Assembly (NCBI GenBank): GCA_030867875.1
Contig: JAOWCC010000577.1
Location: 80,891,740 to 80,955,739 of the forward strand
DNA: 64,000 bases
Source of the DNA: Actinernus sp. WN-2022
Taxonomy: Eukaryota; Cnidaria; Anthozoa; Actiniaria; Actinernidae
Direction: 5' to 3'
This document shows positions 12,021-25,130 of this stretch, piece after piece (positions within the stretch are counted from its first letter, which is position 1; the number at the start of each line of letters is the position of its first letter). A model generated the notes under the pieces. That model was not told the DNA's origin. It saw only the letters and a program-made list of their open reading frames with translations, and did not search any database. Made by a program: the position numbers and the translations under genes.

Positions 12021-13195
12021 CCACAGGTACCCCAAGCTCCCTATATGTATATGAACTTGACTTAAAATTGTTTGTAAATTTTAAAATCGATAAATATGAA
12101 ATAAAGACTCACCTTCTTATTCAAATGTGCTTTCCTTTATTATCTCTAGCGATTTTGGGAGTCTAAAGGCCATTTGAAGGGTTTTTTGATTTCCCTTTTT
12201 CCACTCTCTTAAAAATAAGACCAGGTTGGGCACTCGAGTCGCCAAGTAAAACGGTTTTACCGAAGGTAAGATCCCGTAAATTCGCTCCAAATCCTCCAAT
12301 CGCCTCCAACTTACACCTAGGGCATGTTCGATAGTTGTTCCATCCATTAGTCGCCATCAGGAGGGACACAAGTACACGTAGAGGGAAATTTTATGTCACC
12401 AATTTCAATAAACGTGCCTTTCGGAACGCCAACTGATATGTTGCGTGCACCAACCGACATTTTTGGCTCAGTAGCCCGGCCTTGCTATTCAATTTAACTG
12501 CACACCGGGTGGTAGACGGTATAATGTTCAGTACGAAAAACATTACCCTCGGGGCCCTACCTACGGCGCACAATTCGCAATCGGGAGCTCCATATATGAG
12601 TAATACTTGCACTAGCCATATATGGAAGCTCCCGATTGCGAATTGTGCCCTAGGCAGGGTCCCGAGGGTAATGTTTTTCGTACTGAACATTATACCGTCT
12701 ACCACCCGGTGTGCAGTTAAATTGAATAGCAAGGCCGAGCTACTGAGCCAAAAATGTCGGATGGTGCACGCAACATATATTTCACGGATATTTCTGCGTT
12801 CCGAAAGGCAAGTTTATTGAAATTGGCGACATAAAATTTCCCTCTACGTGTACTTGTGTCTCTACTGATGGCGACTAATGGGTGGAACAACTATCGAACA
12901 TGCCCTAGGTGTAAGTTGGAGGCGATTGGAGGATTTGAAGCGAATTTACGGTGAATCCCGTTTGACTTAGCGACTCGAGTGCCCAACCTGGTCTTATTTC
13001 AGTTTAAGAGAGTGGAAAAAGTGAAATCATAAAAACCTTCAAATGGCCTTTAGACTCCCAAAATCGATAGAGATAATAAAGGAAAACACATATGAATAAA
13101 AAGGTGAGTCTTTATTTCATATTTATCGATTTTAAAATTTACAAACAATTTTAAGTCAAGTTCATATACATATAAGGAGCTTGGGGTACCTGTGG
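12021..13195. repeat. 1.17-kb palindromic foldback element
   Basis: CCACAGGTACCCCAAGCTCC at 12021 pairs with its reverse complement ending at 13195, and the match continues inward to a centre near 12605 (CCATATATGAG...CATATATGG). Each arm is about 570-590 bp, with scattered substitutions and small indels. Mirror-image open frames on both strands (about 12391-12820) are a consequence of the palindrome and are not genes. Confidence 0.9.
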
Positions 13196-14098
13196 TCATT
13201 CTGCTAAACTTGTTCATAGATCCGTAAACAAACTTATATATGGAATCAAGACTCTACGCACGTCGAAGCAGTAGATGTAGTAATTATAGTAACCACACAG
13301 AATAATTTGATTTAACCTAAATATAGCATTGATTTGAGTACATTCACAAGTATACATTGCGGTAGACGTATTTGGGCAAAGAAAAGTTACTCCGATTCTA
13401 CTATCAAAACGACCATTCTTTGTTAATGTGGTGGATCTTTTGTCTTGTACTAACTTCTCTCTTTCTTCTTTGAAAGTGAAACAAATATTTTTTGTTTCTG
13501 ATCAGTGAAAAATATTATTGCAAACCTGCGTACGATTCTTTTGAGTTGAAATTACTTTGGGTTTGGCGGGGGAAATCAGCTGTGGTTTTGACTTTTACGC
13601 TAGCTCTAGATAGGAAACATTAGGATTTATTTATCCCATTATATTTTTGTGCCCCTTCATTGACATAACAGTTGGGATTTCGCTTTGTTCAAAGTCTTTG
13701 GTCCCATACAAACACTGTATTTCGCGCCATGTTTGCACCCCTTTCAAAATGTCGGAATTTACCGTCACATTTTATTTGGTATCCAATTTATATTTTATTT
13801 TTATTCTTTTATATTTGTGTATATAATATTGTACGTATAAGATCAGTGTGTAAGAAAGGTCAGCTCGAATATTTGAAAGTGTTCTGAAGACGTTTATGGG
13901 GAAACGATCGATACGCTTGCGCTCGTGTTAATGCGAAACGTATCGGTCAATTCCAAACCCATGCATGCCCCCGGGAAACCCCAGGACATTTGATGTGCTG
14001 TCTGCTCCCCCGATAGCGAGGCATTTATAGTTAGTCCATCGAGGTCCCCCAGGGGCAGATATTGACATATGGTGGGGGTGGGGGAACCCTGTTGTGGC
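13196..14098. other. no gene; fragment of a foldback family near 13690-13790
   Basis: The piece around 13690-13790 (CCCATACAAACACTG, ATTTCGCGCCATGTTTGCACC, CAAAATGTCGGAATTTACC) closely matches one arm of the foldback element at 47150-47635, so it is a partial copy of that family. The rest shows nothing recognisable. Confidence 0.5.
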
Positions 14099-16370
14099 GA
14101 TCTGTACAGGTCCGCAAATGATCCCGGCTCGCAAATGATCCCAGGCCCGCAAATGATCCCAAAATGGACCGCAAATGATCCCGCTCCGCAAATGATCCCC
14201 AACGGGGACCGCAAATGATCCGTGAATAAACATGGCATGGCATGGATTTTTACCACTGGATAGTGGATCTGTACAGGTAATAATAATATATTTATAGAGC
14301 GCATATAGCGTATCTGTTCTATGCGCTTTACAATATTGTATAAATAACAAATTAATTAATTCTTATCTACTAACGTAACGAGTAATAAGTAAACTATGTA
14401 GCAATGTAGTACATATGGGTAATAATAATTCATAACTAGTTCAGATTATAAGCAGAACAAAAAAGATAAGACTTGAGCTTAAATTTAAAGATGTTCACAT
14501 TCGGGCTGGATCAGGCTATTCCAGATTTGAGGTGCTGATATAGAAAACGCGCGTTGCCCATAGGTTTGAAGTCTAGGCATCGGTTGAGTTAAGCGAAGTG
14601 TGTCAGATGACGAGCGGAGCATTCCGTTAGGTTTGCAGATGTGTATAGTAAATTTCTTAAGTAGACAGGTGTTTGGTTATTAAGGGAAGCATCTTAAATG
14701 TGATGCGCTCATTTACAGGTAGCTAGTGCAGTTCATTTAATGTAGGTGTGACATGATCGTATTTACGCGTGCATGATATAATGCGAGCGGCAGCATTTTG
14801 GACATATTGTAGCTCCTGGATTAGTTGTTTTGGTAGGCCATATAATAGGGAGTTACAGTTATCTAACTTAGTAGTAACGAATGCGTGTAGGAGAATTGCC
14901 GTAGTACTAACAGACAAATATGTTCTTACTCTAGAAATATTCCTTACAAAATATTCTTAACAAATAGAGTTGACCTGCATGGCGATACATAGCCATAGTG
15001 TCATCGAAGATTACTCCAATGTTTCTGGCATAACTAGAGGGGTATATAGTGTCATTACCGACAGCAAGAGATGATAAGAGAGCATACGGACAATGGCGGG
15101 AGTGTAAAATTGAAAGGTCAGGTTATCATTGTTAAGTTTAAGTTTATTACAAGTCTGGCATCCATTGTTCAATCTCAATTAGACAGGTTTCTATACAGCG
15201 CTTCGATGAGGCAAGTTGTTCAAGGTCATTATAGAAGAAGTTGGAATATATCTGCATGTGTGTCGTCTGCATATAGGTGGAATGACATGCTGTGCTTGCG
15301 TAGTATATCTCCAAGCGGTGCAGTATAAAGGAGATACAGGTACGCAAATGATCCCAAAAATGGACCGCAAGTGATCCCGGCTCGCAAATGGTCTCCATTG
15401 GGATTCCATGCCATGTGGAATGGAATTATTGTTAATAATCCCGAGTTTTTATAGTTTTTCTTAATCGGGAGAATACTGACTCTAAGTTGAAATTAAAGAA
15501 ACTATAGTTAAGAATAAATATCCCGTAGGCACCCCCCGTGGTGCTTTGTTTTGCCCATTCAAAAACAGTATTTTTAACCCGAGTTAATTTTTGATTCAAA
15601 CAATTTATTTGGGGGAAAAAGGAAATTATTTGCTTTGGTAAGTAATTTACCAATTTGATATTTTGTGAGAATTTTTTTCTTAATCCCGAATTCCTCAGTA
15701 ATCCAGAGTTCTTAATCCAGAGTTCTTAATCCCGAGTCCTTCGTCGACCGTTCTTATTACCAGAAACCGGTTAGGCTTTTTTAAATCATCAGGTCAATTA
15801 TTCTGACTCAATTTTGTTTTCATTTCCAGATATCTCATCCTGAATGTATGTCAGTATGTCCTATTTACAACACACAAGGAAACAATTTCAAAGCACTACC
15901 AAAAGTAATAACAAGCGTATTAGCCAGGGGCGAGCATAATCGCGCCTTGTTTACGAGTGTCAATTACAGACACTGCGAAGCCTGTCAAGATTGGACATGT
16001 CGCTGACGACATACGATTTTTATGGACAGGTGTGATCCGGGAGGAATGAGTTCGCCCTGTTATTGGTCGAAAGCGTGACGTCATGCCGGAGATTTTGATG
16101 GATAAGTTTCAAGGGGGTCCCCTGCCGGAGCGAATGGTTAAAAATCATTACATCATTATTCAAATCTGTTCTTCATTTTTCTCTCATTCATACTTTAGAT
16201 CCACTATCCAGCGGCCAACATCCATGCCATGCCATGTTTTTTCACGGGATCGTTTGCGGTCCCCATTCTGGATCATTTGCGGAGCGGGATCATTTGTGGT
16301 CCATTTTGGGGATCATTTGCGGGCCTGGGATCATTTGCGGGCCGGGATCATTTGCGGACCTGTACAGATC
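14099..16370. mobile_element. inverted-repeat element with subterminal CGCAAATGATCC repeats
   Basis: Arms 14099-14272 and 16198-16370 are inverse copies beginning GATCTGTACAGGTCCGC. Each arm contains five to six short repeats of CGCAAATGATCC (GGATCATTTGCG in the right arm) and a GCCATGCCATG word. A third, incomplete array at 15339-15391 shows that the interior is composite. A LINE fragment (14275-15330) fills part of it. No transposase is seen, so it is a non-autonomous element with nested insertions. Confidence 0.75.
14275..15330 (-). mobile_element. L2/CR1-type LINE fragment, 3' half, degraded
   Basis: On - strand, frames contain LYTAPLGDIL and FHLYADDT (reverse transcriptase motif C, about 15330-15250), then AFVTTKLDNCNSLLYGLP and LQYVQNAAARII (about 14890-14790), then a degraded GxRAFSISAPQIWN region near 14560. 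The 3' end has the L2-like tail reading TTGTAAAGCGCATAGA followed by a TATTATTATTA tail near 14277. Several frameshifts break it. The interval lies inside the inverted-repeat element. Confidence 0.75.
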
Positions 16371-17109
16371 AGTTGACAGATTTCCAGGAAGAGAATTCGG
16401 CCTTGTAGAGGTTATGTGGATATTTTCTCTAGCCCGTGATTGGTTGAATGTGTCACGTGACCCGGTATTTTCTCTCCGCGAGCGGGAAATATAAGCGAAT
16501 ACATCCCCTGTGAGCGTATAGGCGCGCGTCCAAAAAAATATTTGAAAGATGATAACAACAATAACCTACATTGCGGCATCGAAATTGTCCTTGGACACCA
16601 TCTGATCCTCGAAGCTCATAGTTTCCCTCGAGCTTCGCTATCGGGAACTGTTCTCTTCAAGGATCAGATAATATCCGTGGACAAAATATTAGAAACTATT
16701 TGCGATTTTGAGACGCCGATACCGAATTATATTGCCGGCCAGTTGGGAGAAAATATATTTCGTATTGGGCGGAGTCGCGCAGTCGCGCAGCATACGAAAA
16801 ATATATTTCGATATCGGCGTCTCAAAATCGCAATTAGTTTTGTATCGCGATTCAACAGTTAGGTCGGGAATTGTTAAAAGAAAGAAGGCGCCTAGTATAT
16901 CTATGGCAACGGTTTCACGGCTTGAGTGGCGAAAACTTTCGCAACGTGTTTTGAAATCTCTTTAAAAATTGTGAAAATTGTACTAGTAGCGGATAAGAGT
17001 GATTTCTGACGGAAACTACAATGCTGTTGAACAAACGACTTTTGAACTTGACCTGGAACCCATGTAACTGCAAGGGCTCACGCAAGAGCCAATGAAAGGC
17101 TGGTATTCT
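16371..17109. other. no gene; two short hairpins
   Basis: A hairpin at about 16585-16683 pairs TGTCCTTGGACACCATCTGA with TCAGATAATATCCGTGGACA. A second at about 16700-16832 pairs GCGATTTTGAGACGCCGATA with its complement. The stretch 16420-16530 (CACGTGACCCGGTATTTTC, GAGCGTATAGGCGCGCG) is an inverted relative of sequence at 22200-22330 and 34180-34290, so it is repetitive DNA. Confidence 0.5.
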
Positions 17110-17592
17110 GAGACGCCAATACTAACTTCTTATTAACCGAGAGCGAGGTCTTTAGGGGAAAATATCAGACCGAGGTCTTGACAGTACATAAAAGACCGAA
17201 TTCTACGAATTCCACCTTTCGTGCACTTTGAATTAGCAAAGTTTTCTAATTCTGAATTGATTCTAACATCTGACATTGTATTTCCATTCATCTTTTCTTT
17301 TGATTTACGGAGAGCTGTCAAATAGATCCCGGAATAAATTCTGAACGGCTTCCACTACTTTGGTATGTACATTTATGCAAATTAGGTATCTCACGTTGTG
17401 TTACGGGGCGCGAGCTACGCGAGTTCCTCATTCTTCGTTTATCACAAAGTGCCATATAATAACTACTTATTAACCTCGCTCACTCGGTCTTTACGGGAAA
17501 ATATCAGACCTCGGTCTTTTATGTACTTTCAAGAGTTCGCCGGTCTGATATTTTCCCCTAAAGACCTAAAGTTAATATTGGCGTCTCCAAAG
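17110..17592. repeat. inverted-repeat MITE, about 480 bp
   Basis: GAGACGCCAATACTAACTTC and GGTCTTTAGGGGAAAATATC at the left (17112-17190) have inverse counterparts at the right (17541-17592). The middle repeats parts of the same words at 17489-17520. No target duplication was identified. Confidence 0.6.
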
Positions 17593-18102
17593 TAAACAAA
17601 ATGATCAGTGAATCGTGATATCAGGGCATATTTCGATGCCACAAATAGGTTATTGTATTTATATCACGGGCGGAGATGGACCCTGAGAGTGTAGCCTGGG
17701 TAATATATTATATCAGCGGTGTTTCGTCAATTCCTCTTGTCATACACGCTTTGAAAGATAATTCATAAGATTCACTCAAAGGGTTAGATTATTTTGGAGT
17801 TTTGATGTCAACGAGAGAGAATTTGAAGAGTTTCCGTGAAAAATTTCAGTTAATAAATTCGATATTAGTCTCTTGATATTAATATTTGTTCGCTCCGCTC
17901 GAGAGCCATTCGCGTAAGAAAACAAGGTCACAAGTTATTTATCAATCCCTGTACTGACTAGTAGTAGCACTCGAGTTGAAAGCGCTCACGAACTCTCACT
18001 TGCCGTGCTCCGATCTTCTCCGCAAGGGAAGCTAATATTTTGCGCTCTGTATCTTTTTCCATCGTCATTTTCCTTATTTCTTTGTTGTCAGTTGAGTTCA
18101 CT
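17593..18102. other. no gene recognised
   Basis: No coding signal or inverted repeat was recognised in this stretch. Confidence 0.4.
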
Positions 18103-18310
18103 CTATGTCACAGCGTCCATCCCGCACACTAGGCCTATGTCACAGCGTCCATCCCGCACACTAGGCCTATGTCACAGCGTCCATCCCGCACACTAGGTTT
18201 ATGTCACATCGTCCATCCCGCATACTAGGCCTATGTCACAGCGTCCATCCCGCATACTAGGCCTATGTCACAGCGTCCAACCCGCATACTAGGCCTATGT
18301 CACAGCGTTT
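18103..18310. repeat. 32-bp tandem repeat, about 6.4 copies
   Basis: Units start at 18103, 18135, 18167, 18199, 18231, 18263 and 18295 with consensus CTATGTCACAGCGTCCATCC followed by CGCAYACTAGGC. Variation is limited to a few substitutions. The flanking text at 18300-18480 shares the CACAGCGTTTTCACAAGTT word in inverted form, so the array may sit within one end of a larger hairpin. Confidence 0.9.
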
Positions 18311-18825
18311 TCACAAGTTAGGGTTGCAATCATTCCTAAGGGAATAAATCACAAAAGTGTAGTCATGTTGGTTTAAAAAAACTAATGAGGCATATTTTGT
18401 TCCGCCGATGGTGCAAACCACTAATTGGCAGGAAAAATGATCTAAAAATAGCCCAACTTGTGAAAACGCTGTGAGATATGGACACTCATAATTATGGGCT
18501 TCTGTCTTACCTCATTCCGTTTCTTGTTAATCATTAATCACATGTATACCCAAGGGTGGGAGCGGTGGGTAGACCGTGATTGAGCTGCAAATGATGGGAC
18601 AATCGGTGGTGTTTACCATTTGCATCAAACCATTTGGTTGAAAATTTAAAATGAAAAAGGGAAATAAAAATATAAATGGTACGCGCGTGAATCAGAAAGA
18701 GCTGGAAAAGTGGATCACTCTAAACTGTAGCCTCTTAACTTTCCGAACGAAATGACGCATACCATTTAATTTTACGGAATTTCTGGTTTTTCGGTGTCCT
18801 CGTCCGTCGATCCAGTACACCCCCC

Positions 18826-18860
<35 letters not shown>

Positions 18861-20104
18861 ATAAAAACCAGGGCTAACGCAGCTCCACAGATGTAATTGG
18901 TATCAGGGTTTCATAAGCGCTATACAGTAACAAGGAAATTGATAACCGCAATGATAATGTAACGAAACAAAATCCTGGAATCTCATTGGCTGATAGCAGC
19001 CCAAGTCAGTGCAGCCGTTAGTTCTAGCAAGACAGTATCGCTCATTGGCTTATCCAACAATACAAAACACCCTAACCCAAAGAACGAGTAGTACAATTAA
19101 AAAGAATAGCTAGAGCTACAGTACAATGGTCCAATCATAATACAAGTCTGGAAGTGGTACTGTATTACTCATTGGGGAACGGTCAATATTCAGAAGGGGA
19201 GGCCTTCTAAATAGGGGCAAATAGGGGAGGGTCACTGATTTTTATGCAGGGGAAAAATGGGGGTCAAATAAATTTATGCAGGCATATAAGGATGCCTGTC
19301 ATAAAAATATATTTATCTCTGAAATGACACTTATAAGAGCTTTGTACAACATGCAGGAATCAAATTATTGAGCTGAACTGAACAGGGAATATGACAGTTA
19401 AGGTGTGCTTCTTGAAACGGGAGGGTCAGGAAAATTTGAACATGGCATGCCTCGTTTTGAACCAACCTCCCCTTCTAAATAACGACCGGTCCCTTAGTTC
19501 CGTGATGCGAGTTATAATTTACTTATAATTCAGTGCAGGAAGTTGAAATTCAACTACTGTGGCCGTGTTGAATCGGATGCGAGCCGGCGGCGAGGATCTG
19601 TATCTCCGATACAACACGGACTAACTATTCAAATTCAATATAACCAAAGTTTTAAAACAACAATAATGTTTGATCTATGATTTCTAGCTCAAAACAAATT
19701 TGCATTACAAATTTCACTAGTTAAGTCGTTTGAGTTTGCGGGGTGAAGTTCGTCTCTTCTTACATGAGATGTGGCGATTTCGAAAGCCAAATTAAAAACA
19801 TCAAAGGAGAAACTAGTGGCCTGAATCTAGTATTCCAGCCAGTACTTCATACTCGACGGTGAAGTGGGGTGTCAAAATATTCCAGGGCGTTCCAGGGGTG
19901 GCAATCTACGCAACTTTAGAATACCCGGCCACTAAAATTTGGAGGTTGTAACCACTGGCTACATATACTGAAAGGTAAAAAAGTATATAATAGCTAGGTA
20001 AAAGTCATTTTAGTAAATGGAATAATGAATGATTTTATTCAATTACATAATATTTTTTTTATATTTGGGAGTTGGTTTGAATATTTCAGGGGAGTGCGAG
20101 GTTG
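18311..20104. other. no gene; poly-C/(CT)n microsatellite
   Basis: A poly-C run followed by (CT)n occupies 18820-18860. Otherwise this is AT-rich sequence with no coding motif; 19190-19500 has polypurine patches. Confidence 0.4.
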
Positions 20105-20116
20105 ATGAGTGCGTAC

Positions 20117-20300
20117 TGAACTAGAACACTTACAAAACTCTTGATTATTGAACTGGAACACTAGGTTATCGAACTGGAACACTTACAACACTCTAGGTTA
20201 TTCAACTGGAACATTTATAGAACCGGTGACGTAATGTAGTTCTATAAGTGTTCCAGTTAAATAACCAGAGTTCTGTACGTGTTCCAGTTCTATAATCAAT
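20117..20300. repeat. inverted repeat of GAACTGGAACACTT-type words
   Basis: Several direct copies of ACTGGAACACTTA-like words (20122-20215) face inverse copies TAAGTGTTCCAGTT (20234-20295), producing a hairpin of about 180 bp. It lies in a non-coding region. Confidence 0.6.
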
Positions 20301-20596
20301 AATTTTATGTTGTCGTTTATAGAGGTCATCACGTGGTATAATCGCACCAGATTCTCGCACTAATTGAATATGCATCAGTTTTAGAATATAATTTAAAGGT
20401 TACCCTAGCAACATGAAAAAGCTAAATGATCAACTGAGAATCGTCTGATATTTATCTGGTACTGATTAACTGCACCAAAAACTAGGCTTAACGGCACATA
20501 CTTGCCGACATTGCATAATTCAAATGCGGGGCATGATATCGAGGCTTTCGCTTATCTTTACAACAACAAACATAGCCTCCCAATGAAGCACTCGTA

Positions 20597-20925
20597 GATA
20601 GAGCGGATTTCGATTGAGTGTCGAAAGCAATCCATGATTGCTTTGGTGTTGCGTTTGCTCAGTTTTCCTATTGGCTGTGGAAAATGTTTTGTGATTATCA
20701 GCCAATCAAGTGCTAAACTAAAACCAAACGTGTTTTGGTCCATCACGCCATCAATCATCATGTCATCCACGATTGCGTTTACTTTTCCTCTTGATTGGTT
20801 CAAGTAAAACCAATCGTGAATTACTTCAGTTCGTGATTGGCTCATTGTGTTTTTACTTGCTCCCGTGATTGGTTCTGTGATGACTTTGGTTTTGGTTTTA
20901 CGACACTCAATTGCTCTACAACGTT
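20597..20925. repeat. MITE with subterminal CCAAT/ATTGG repeats
   Basis: The ends read GTAGATAGAGCGGATTTCGA followed by TTGAGTGTCG and, inverted, CGACACTCAATTGCTCTAC. The interior is full of GTGATTGG/CCAATCA words, which appear to derive from repeated short modules. Non-coding. Confidence 0.6.
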
Positions 20926-21256
20926 ACAACCGATTTCAGTGTTACGTGCATAGAGCATTCAACGTAGTCATTCGACACAATCACAAGCCATGCTTTGTAA
21001 CCAGACTCACTTGTTTATCGTAGTTTCGAGGTACTGAATCGAATAATTTAAGTCCTTTTTCACATATCCGAATACTCGACAGACCGCCAACATGCGTTGC
21101 CGACCAGAAGTGGCGGAAATTTGCGTGGAATTATGTCGAATGATTTTCTAAACAAATTGAACATCGCACTGACATCGCTCCCTTCCCCTTCCCAGTTTCC
21201 AGCCTTACTCCCTGCCGGTTTGTCTGTCTTTTACTCTGGGTGGTGCCGCCACTGTA

Positions 21257-21400
21257 TTGATCTCCATAAAAGACCTGCTAGTTATTAGTTTGTGTTGGGC
21301 GGACATGAGTTATGTGGGCTGGCACAATACCCAGACCACATCCTATTACTTGATGCTGGCCCAATTCCTACACCCTAGAGGTACGACTGAGTTGCTTTCC
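21257..21400 (+). pseudogene. tyrosine-recombinase fragment (Crypton/DIRS-like), possible
   Basis: The frame reads WADMSYVGWHNTQTTSYYLM followed by LAQFLHP, which resembles the C-terminal part of eukaryotic tyrosine recombinases around the catalytic tyrosine (VGW, T-x-x-YL). Only about 50 residues are recognisable, with stops or frame changes before and after. It is a short remnant and the family assignment is tentative. Confidence 0.35.
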
Positions 21401-22435
21401 GCTGGGGTACCCTTACCGCTGGCTCCTCTTCTATCTACTCCGACATAACACCTTGAAGGACTACGTCAATGCCTTTCCTTCCCCGGCCTCGAATTCAGTT
21501 TAAAATTCGTTTGATACTCGCATAAACCGCTTATCCCGTATAACTCTGGGTGTGGTGAGTATGTGTGTTTTGAGTATGGGTGTTCTCCCTAGCTGGCCGA
21601 GGGTATGAGTCATGCAGTTCCCTGATCTCGCGCGGGCGACAATGCCCATTCTTATTGCACGAGCTGAAAGGGAATGATGCGAATAGGATACTATAGCTTA
21701 CGATAATATATATTATAAATAATGTATGTATATTAGAATTTTAACAACATAGAATAATTTTATACCATAGTAGTTCTTTTTTAACGTAGTTAGATAATTA
21801 GTTAGATAATTAAACGTTTTACACACAACGCTTAAATACTATCGTGTTTAAATAAAGATTATTGATTGATTATTGATGGACGTGTCTAGTCTTCTTATGG
21901 ACAAGGTATTAATTCCTCGGTCGAATTTGAACTTGAGAAATGTCTGAGAGAGAAAGAACAATCTAAGCCTTCCTATAAGATAAATAAGGCAGTCTGCGCC
22001 AACGACGTGACACGATTGTTGTTTCTAAAATTTAGCCTCTGTACAGCCGTTGCTCAGGCTCTCAAAGCGGTTGTACACATCAGAACTGAAATGTATTCCT
22101 GTGTATATAAATCATGTGACTTAACGCACCAATAGGAACGATGTTACTGATCAGGGCATATTAATTTCGGCGCCACAATGTAGGTTATCGTTGTTATCAT
22201 CCTTCAACTCTTTTCTTGAACGCGCGCTTATACGCTCACAGGGGGTGTATTCGCTGATATTTCCCGCACGCGGAGAGAAAATATCGGGTCACGTGACGCA
22301 TTCAACCAATCACGCGCGAGAGAAAATATTTGATGAATTATGATACGAACGTAATGAACTTTGTTGACTAGCCAGAAATACTGTAGAATTTTTGAATAAA
22401 AATGACTTACCTTGCTACTGTGATGTCTTGTGTGA

Positions 22436-22640
22436 TGTTTCTACCCTCGTTGATAAGGTGAATAGGGGCTCCGAAATAAAACCCGGCTGAAATCAACTTA
22501 CTGACTGACCCACCCAACGAGTATACAAACATGCATCACATGTTTCTACCCTCGTTGATAAGGTGAATAGTGGCTCCGAAATAAAACCCGGCTGAAATCA
22601 CCTTACTGACTGACCCACCCAACGAGTATACAAACATCAC
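22436..22640 (+). repeat. 103-bp tandem duplication specific to copy A
   Basis: TTTCTACCCTCGTTGATAAG starts two consecutive near-identical units ending CAACGAGTATACAAACAT. Copy B has a single unit at about 34402-34496, so the duplication arose in A or was lost in B. Confidence 0.85.
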
Positions 22641-24368
22641 ACAGCTGAGATATCACAGTGGCAAGGTCAGTAAATAATTCTACAATATCTCTGGCTAGTA
22701 AACGAATTTCTTTACGTTTCCATAAAAACCCTTATATTTTGAATATTTCGTAAAGTGACGGCCGAATCGCTCACCCAAGACCTGGTTGCTTCCGAAAATT
22801 TCACCTTTCCTCTAGAACTCTCGGCATACGATAGAATGGTGATCTAGCGATGTTATGACAAACTTTGGGATAATTTCCTTCAAAAATGGCCCAGAAAAGC
22901 GATTTCGAAGTCGTACATCAGACTAAACGACACCACTCACGTGTAAATTTTTCTCCCGTTATGCTACTGCTGCCCTATTAATGACGATCTTACGACGAAA
23001 TTCGACCATTTCATTCGGCGCTTTTTGTCTTCCAAAGGACACAGTGGCGAAGATATCCAAATCAGTGAAAAATATTGCTAAAGGACCACATTAAACTAGG
23101 AATTTTACTGAGAGTTTGCCGCCAAAATTAACGTCTTCCATTAACGTATAACTGAAGTGTGTTATGTGTCCAAATAGTTCGCGATTTTCGTCCAGCGGTT
23201 TGTTGTCGCGCGTGACGTTATTGGTTTCAAATCCAAGTTTTCGAGGTCTTAAATTTTTGAGTAAATAATTTTATAACTTAGTAAACTCACAGTGTATTAC
23301 AAATTAAGAAAACCTAAAATTGTTGAAGTCTAAGGCTTACCTTTTAAGTAATTTTCTTGATTTTCGCGAAACATTTCATATAAATACGCGTACGTACGTA
23401 AAACTAAAAACACGGGTGATGGCCTCTGTTTTCTTTTAGCTTCAGCGGGAAACTGGGACGGACGCGCGTGCTGGGCTCGTCAAAACGCATGCGCTGAAAA
23501 TTAGCCACTTCCGCTGAAAATTAGCCTAGTAATGGCGGACATAAAAACTCAAGATATGGACCCCCCAAAATAAGACTTCCCATTGTCAAATCGAAAACCG
23601 GTTTGGATAGAAATAAATATAGCAACTTTACTCTACTACAATTACGCAAAAATATCGCTCTATCATAGTTTGATCGTAGGGTCATTTTAAGCCCTCAAGC
23701 TTATGTTGACCCCTAAAAGGTACCTATAAAAACATGCCAACATTTTAAACGTTCGATGCCTTTTATTGCTATTACTTGATGCTGTATCATCAAGTACATT
23801 CTTCCTTGTTGTTTTCAAAAGGGCTGTCATTCTCTTGCATTCGATTCGGTGACACCGGACCCTTAAAAGGTATCGCTTTACATAGAAATGTCTGTTTGAT
23901 CGTGGATACTCTAAGTGGTACCAAACTCCTGATTTTGATCCCTAAAAGGTCCGACGAGCATCTATGTACCCAAGGGAGTTCTCACCCCCCCCCCCCCCCC
24001 CCCCTCCCGGGCTTTATGCCACAGGATGACATTATAATTTATGTTTATTTCGTGTTAAAATATGCATGTTCTTCGATGCTTTCGGTAATCCTCATATATT
24101 TTCCATTATAAATACCAATAACAAGACAGAAGACTACAACAAAGCCGATGCAATGTAATACTCTAACAATGGCACTACGGCTAGCAAGCGAATTTCAGCT
24201 AATCGTGTCTGTGCCAAAGAGAACTAATACAAGTTGGTCAAACAAACAGGAATATACAAACGGTATTGAATACAATTAGCATATGTATATATATTGAATA
24301 TAAAAATACCTCAGTTTTATTGAATATTGCAACAAGCCGGCAACAGAATACATACATACAACACGTAC

Positions 24369-24794
24369 TTAGGGCCTTGTTACATAATCACGGGCACAAT
24401 TAGGGTTACCCCTTTAGCAAGGACAACTTCACCGAGCGTTTATATGGAAAGCTAACCTCGCAGACACATTTTTGATTCCAAGAATCGCATAAAAGTACGC
24501 ATGTTCTGTGTGATCGATTTGCCCGGAGTTGTCCCAGTGAGAAGGGACCAAGTGTTTATATGGCGTATTGATGTCCGAAAGTTGTCGCGGGAAGAAGGGA
24601 CACCCTTCTCGCCAAGACGAGATATCCCTGGGCCAGGAACAACCCTTCTACCCGGGACGAGTTTATTCACAATGTAAACAGTTGCTTGTGGTTTACAGAG
24701 AAAAGTATGGAAAGTTGTCCCTCCCCGGGTAACTCGGCTAGAAGGGTTATCCCTTCTACCCGGAACAATTGTTTCCATGTAACAAGGCCCTTAG
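24369..24794. repeat. MITE at the edge of the duplicated block
   Basis: TTAGGGCCTTGTTACA at the left and TGTAACAAGGCCCTTA at the right form inverted ends of a 426-bp element with internal repeats of CTTCTACCCGGGAC-like words. In copy B only the part from about 41661 onward is present, so the boundary of similarity lies inside this element. Confidence 0.7.
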
Positions 24795-25130
24795 ACCAAG
24801 TGAAATATGACAAAATATCATGAATATACGCAGGCTTAGTGCATGTGTAAACTGCTCCAATAGTATAGTTTGTCATTTAGCACAAGCACTAAACTACTTT
24901 AACTACTTTAAAATAACTGCTTGTACTACATACACTAAACTACTGGTTGAGTATCGTAGAGAAAAAGTCTTCAAACTGATCTACATATGTCTAATTTGAC
25001 TATTCAGTAATATTAAATTATTTCTTAATAATTAATATCCCATTTTAAACGGTCGAGAAAATGATCATAAAAATCAAAATAGAAATGAAACTGAATAACA
25101 CGATAGAAAATTCTGCAATTATTGGAATAC

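Noticed and set aside
12391..12820. Pair of 112-113-codon ORFs on opposite strands with nearly the same protein
   Set aside because: They are mirror images produced by the 12021-13195 palindrome and show no domain or codon bias.
18103..18310. CRISPR-like array
   Set aside because: The 32-bp units are contiguous with no unique spacers, and the genome is eukaryotic; it is a plain tandem repeat.
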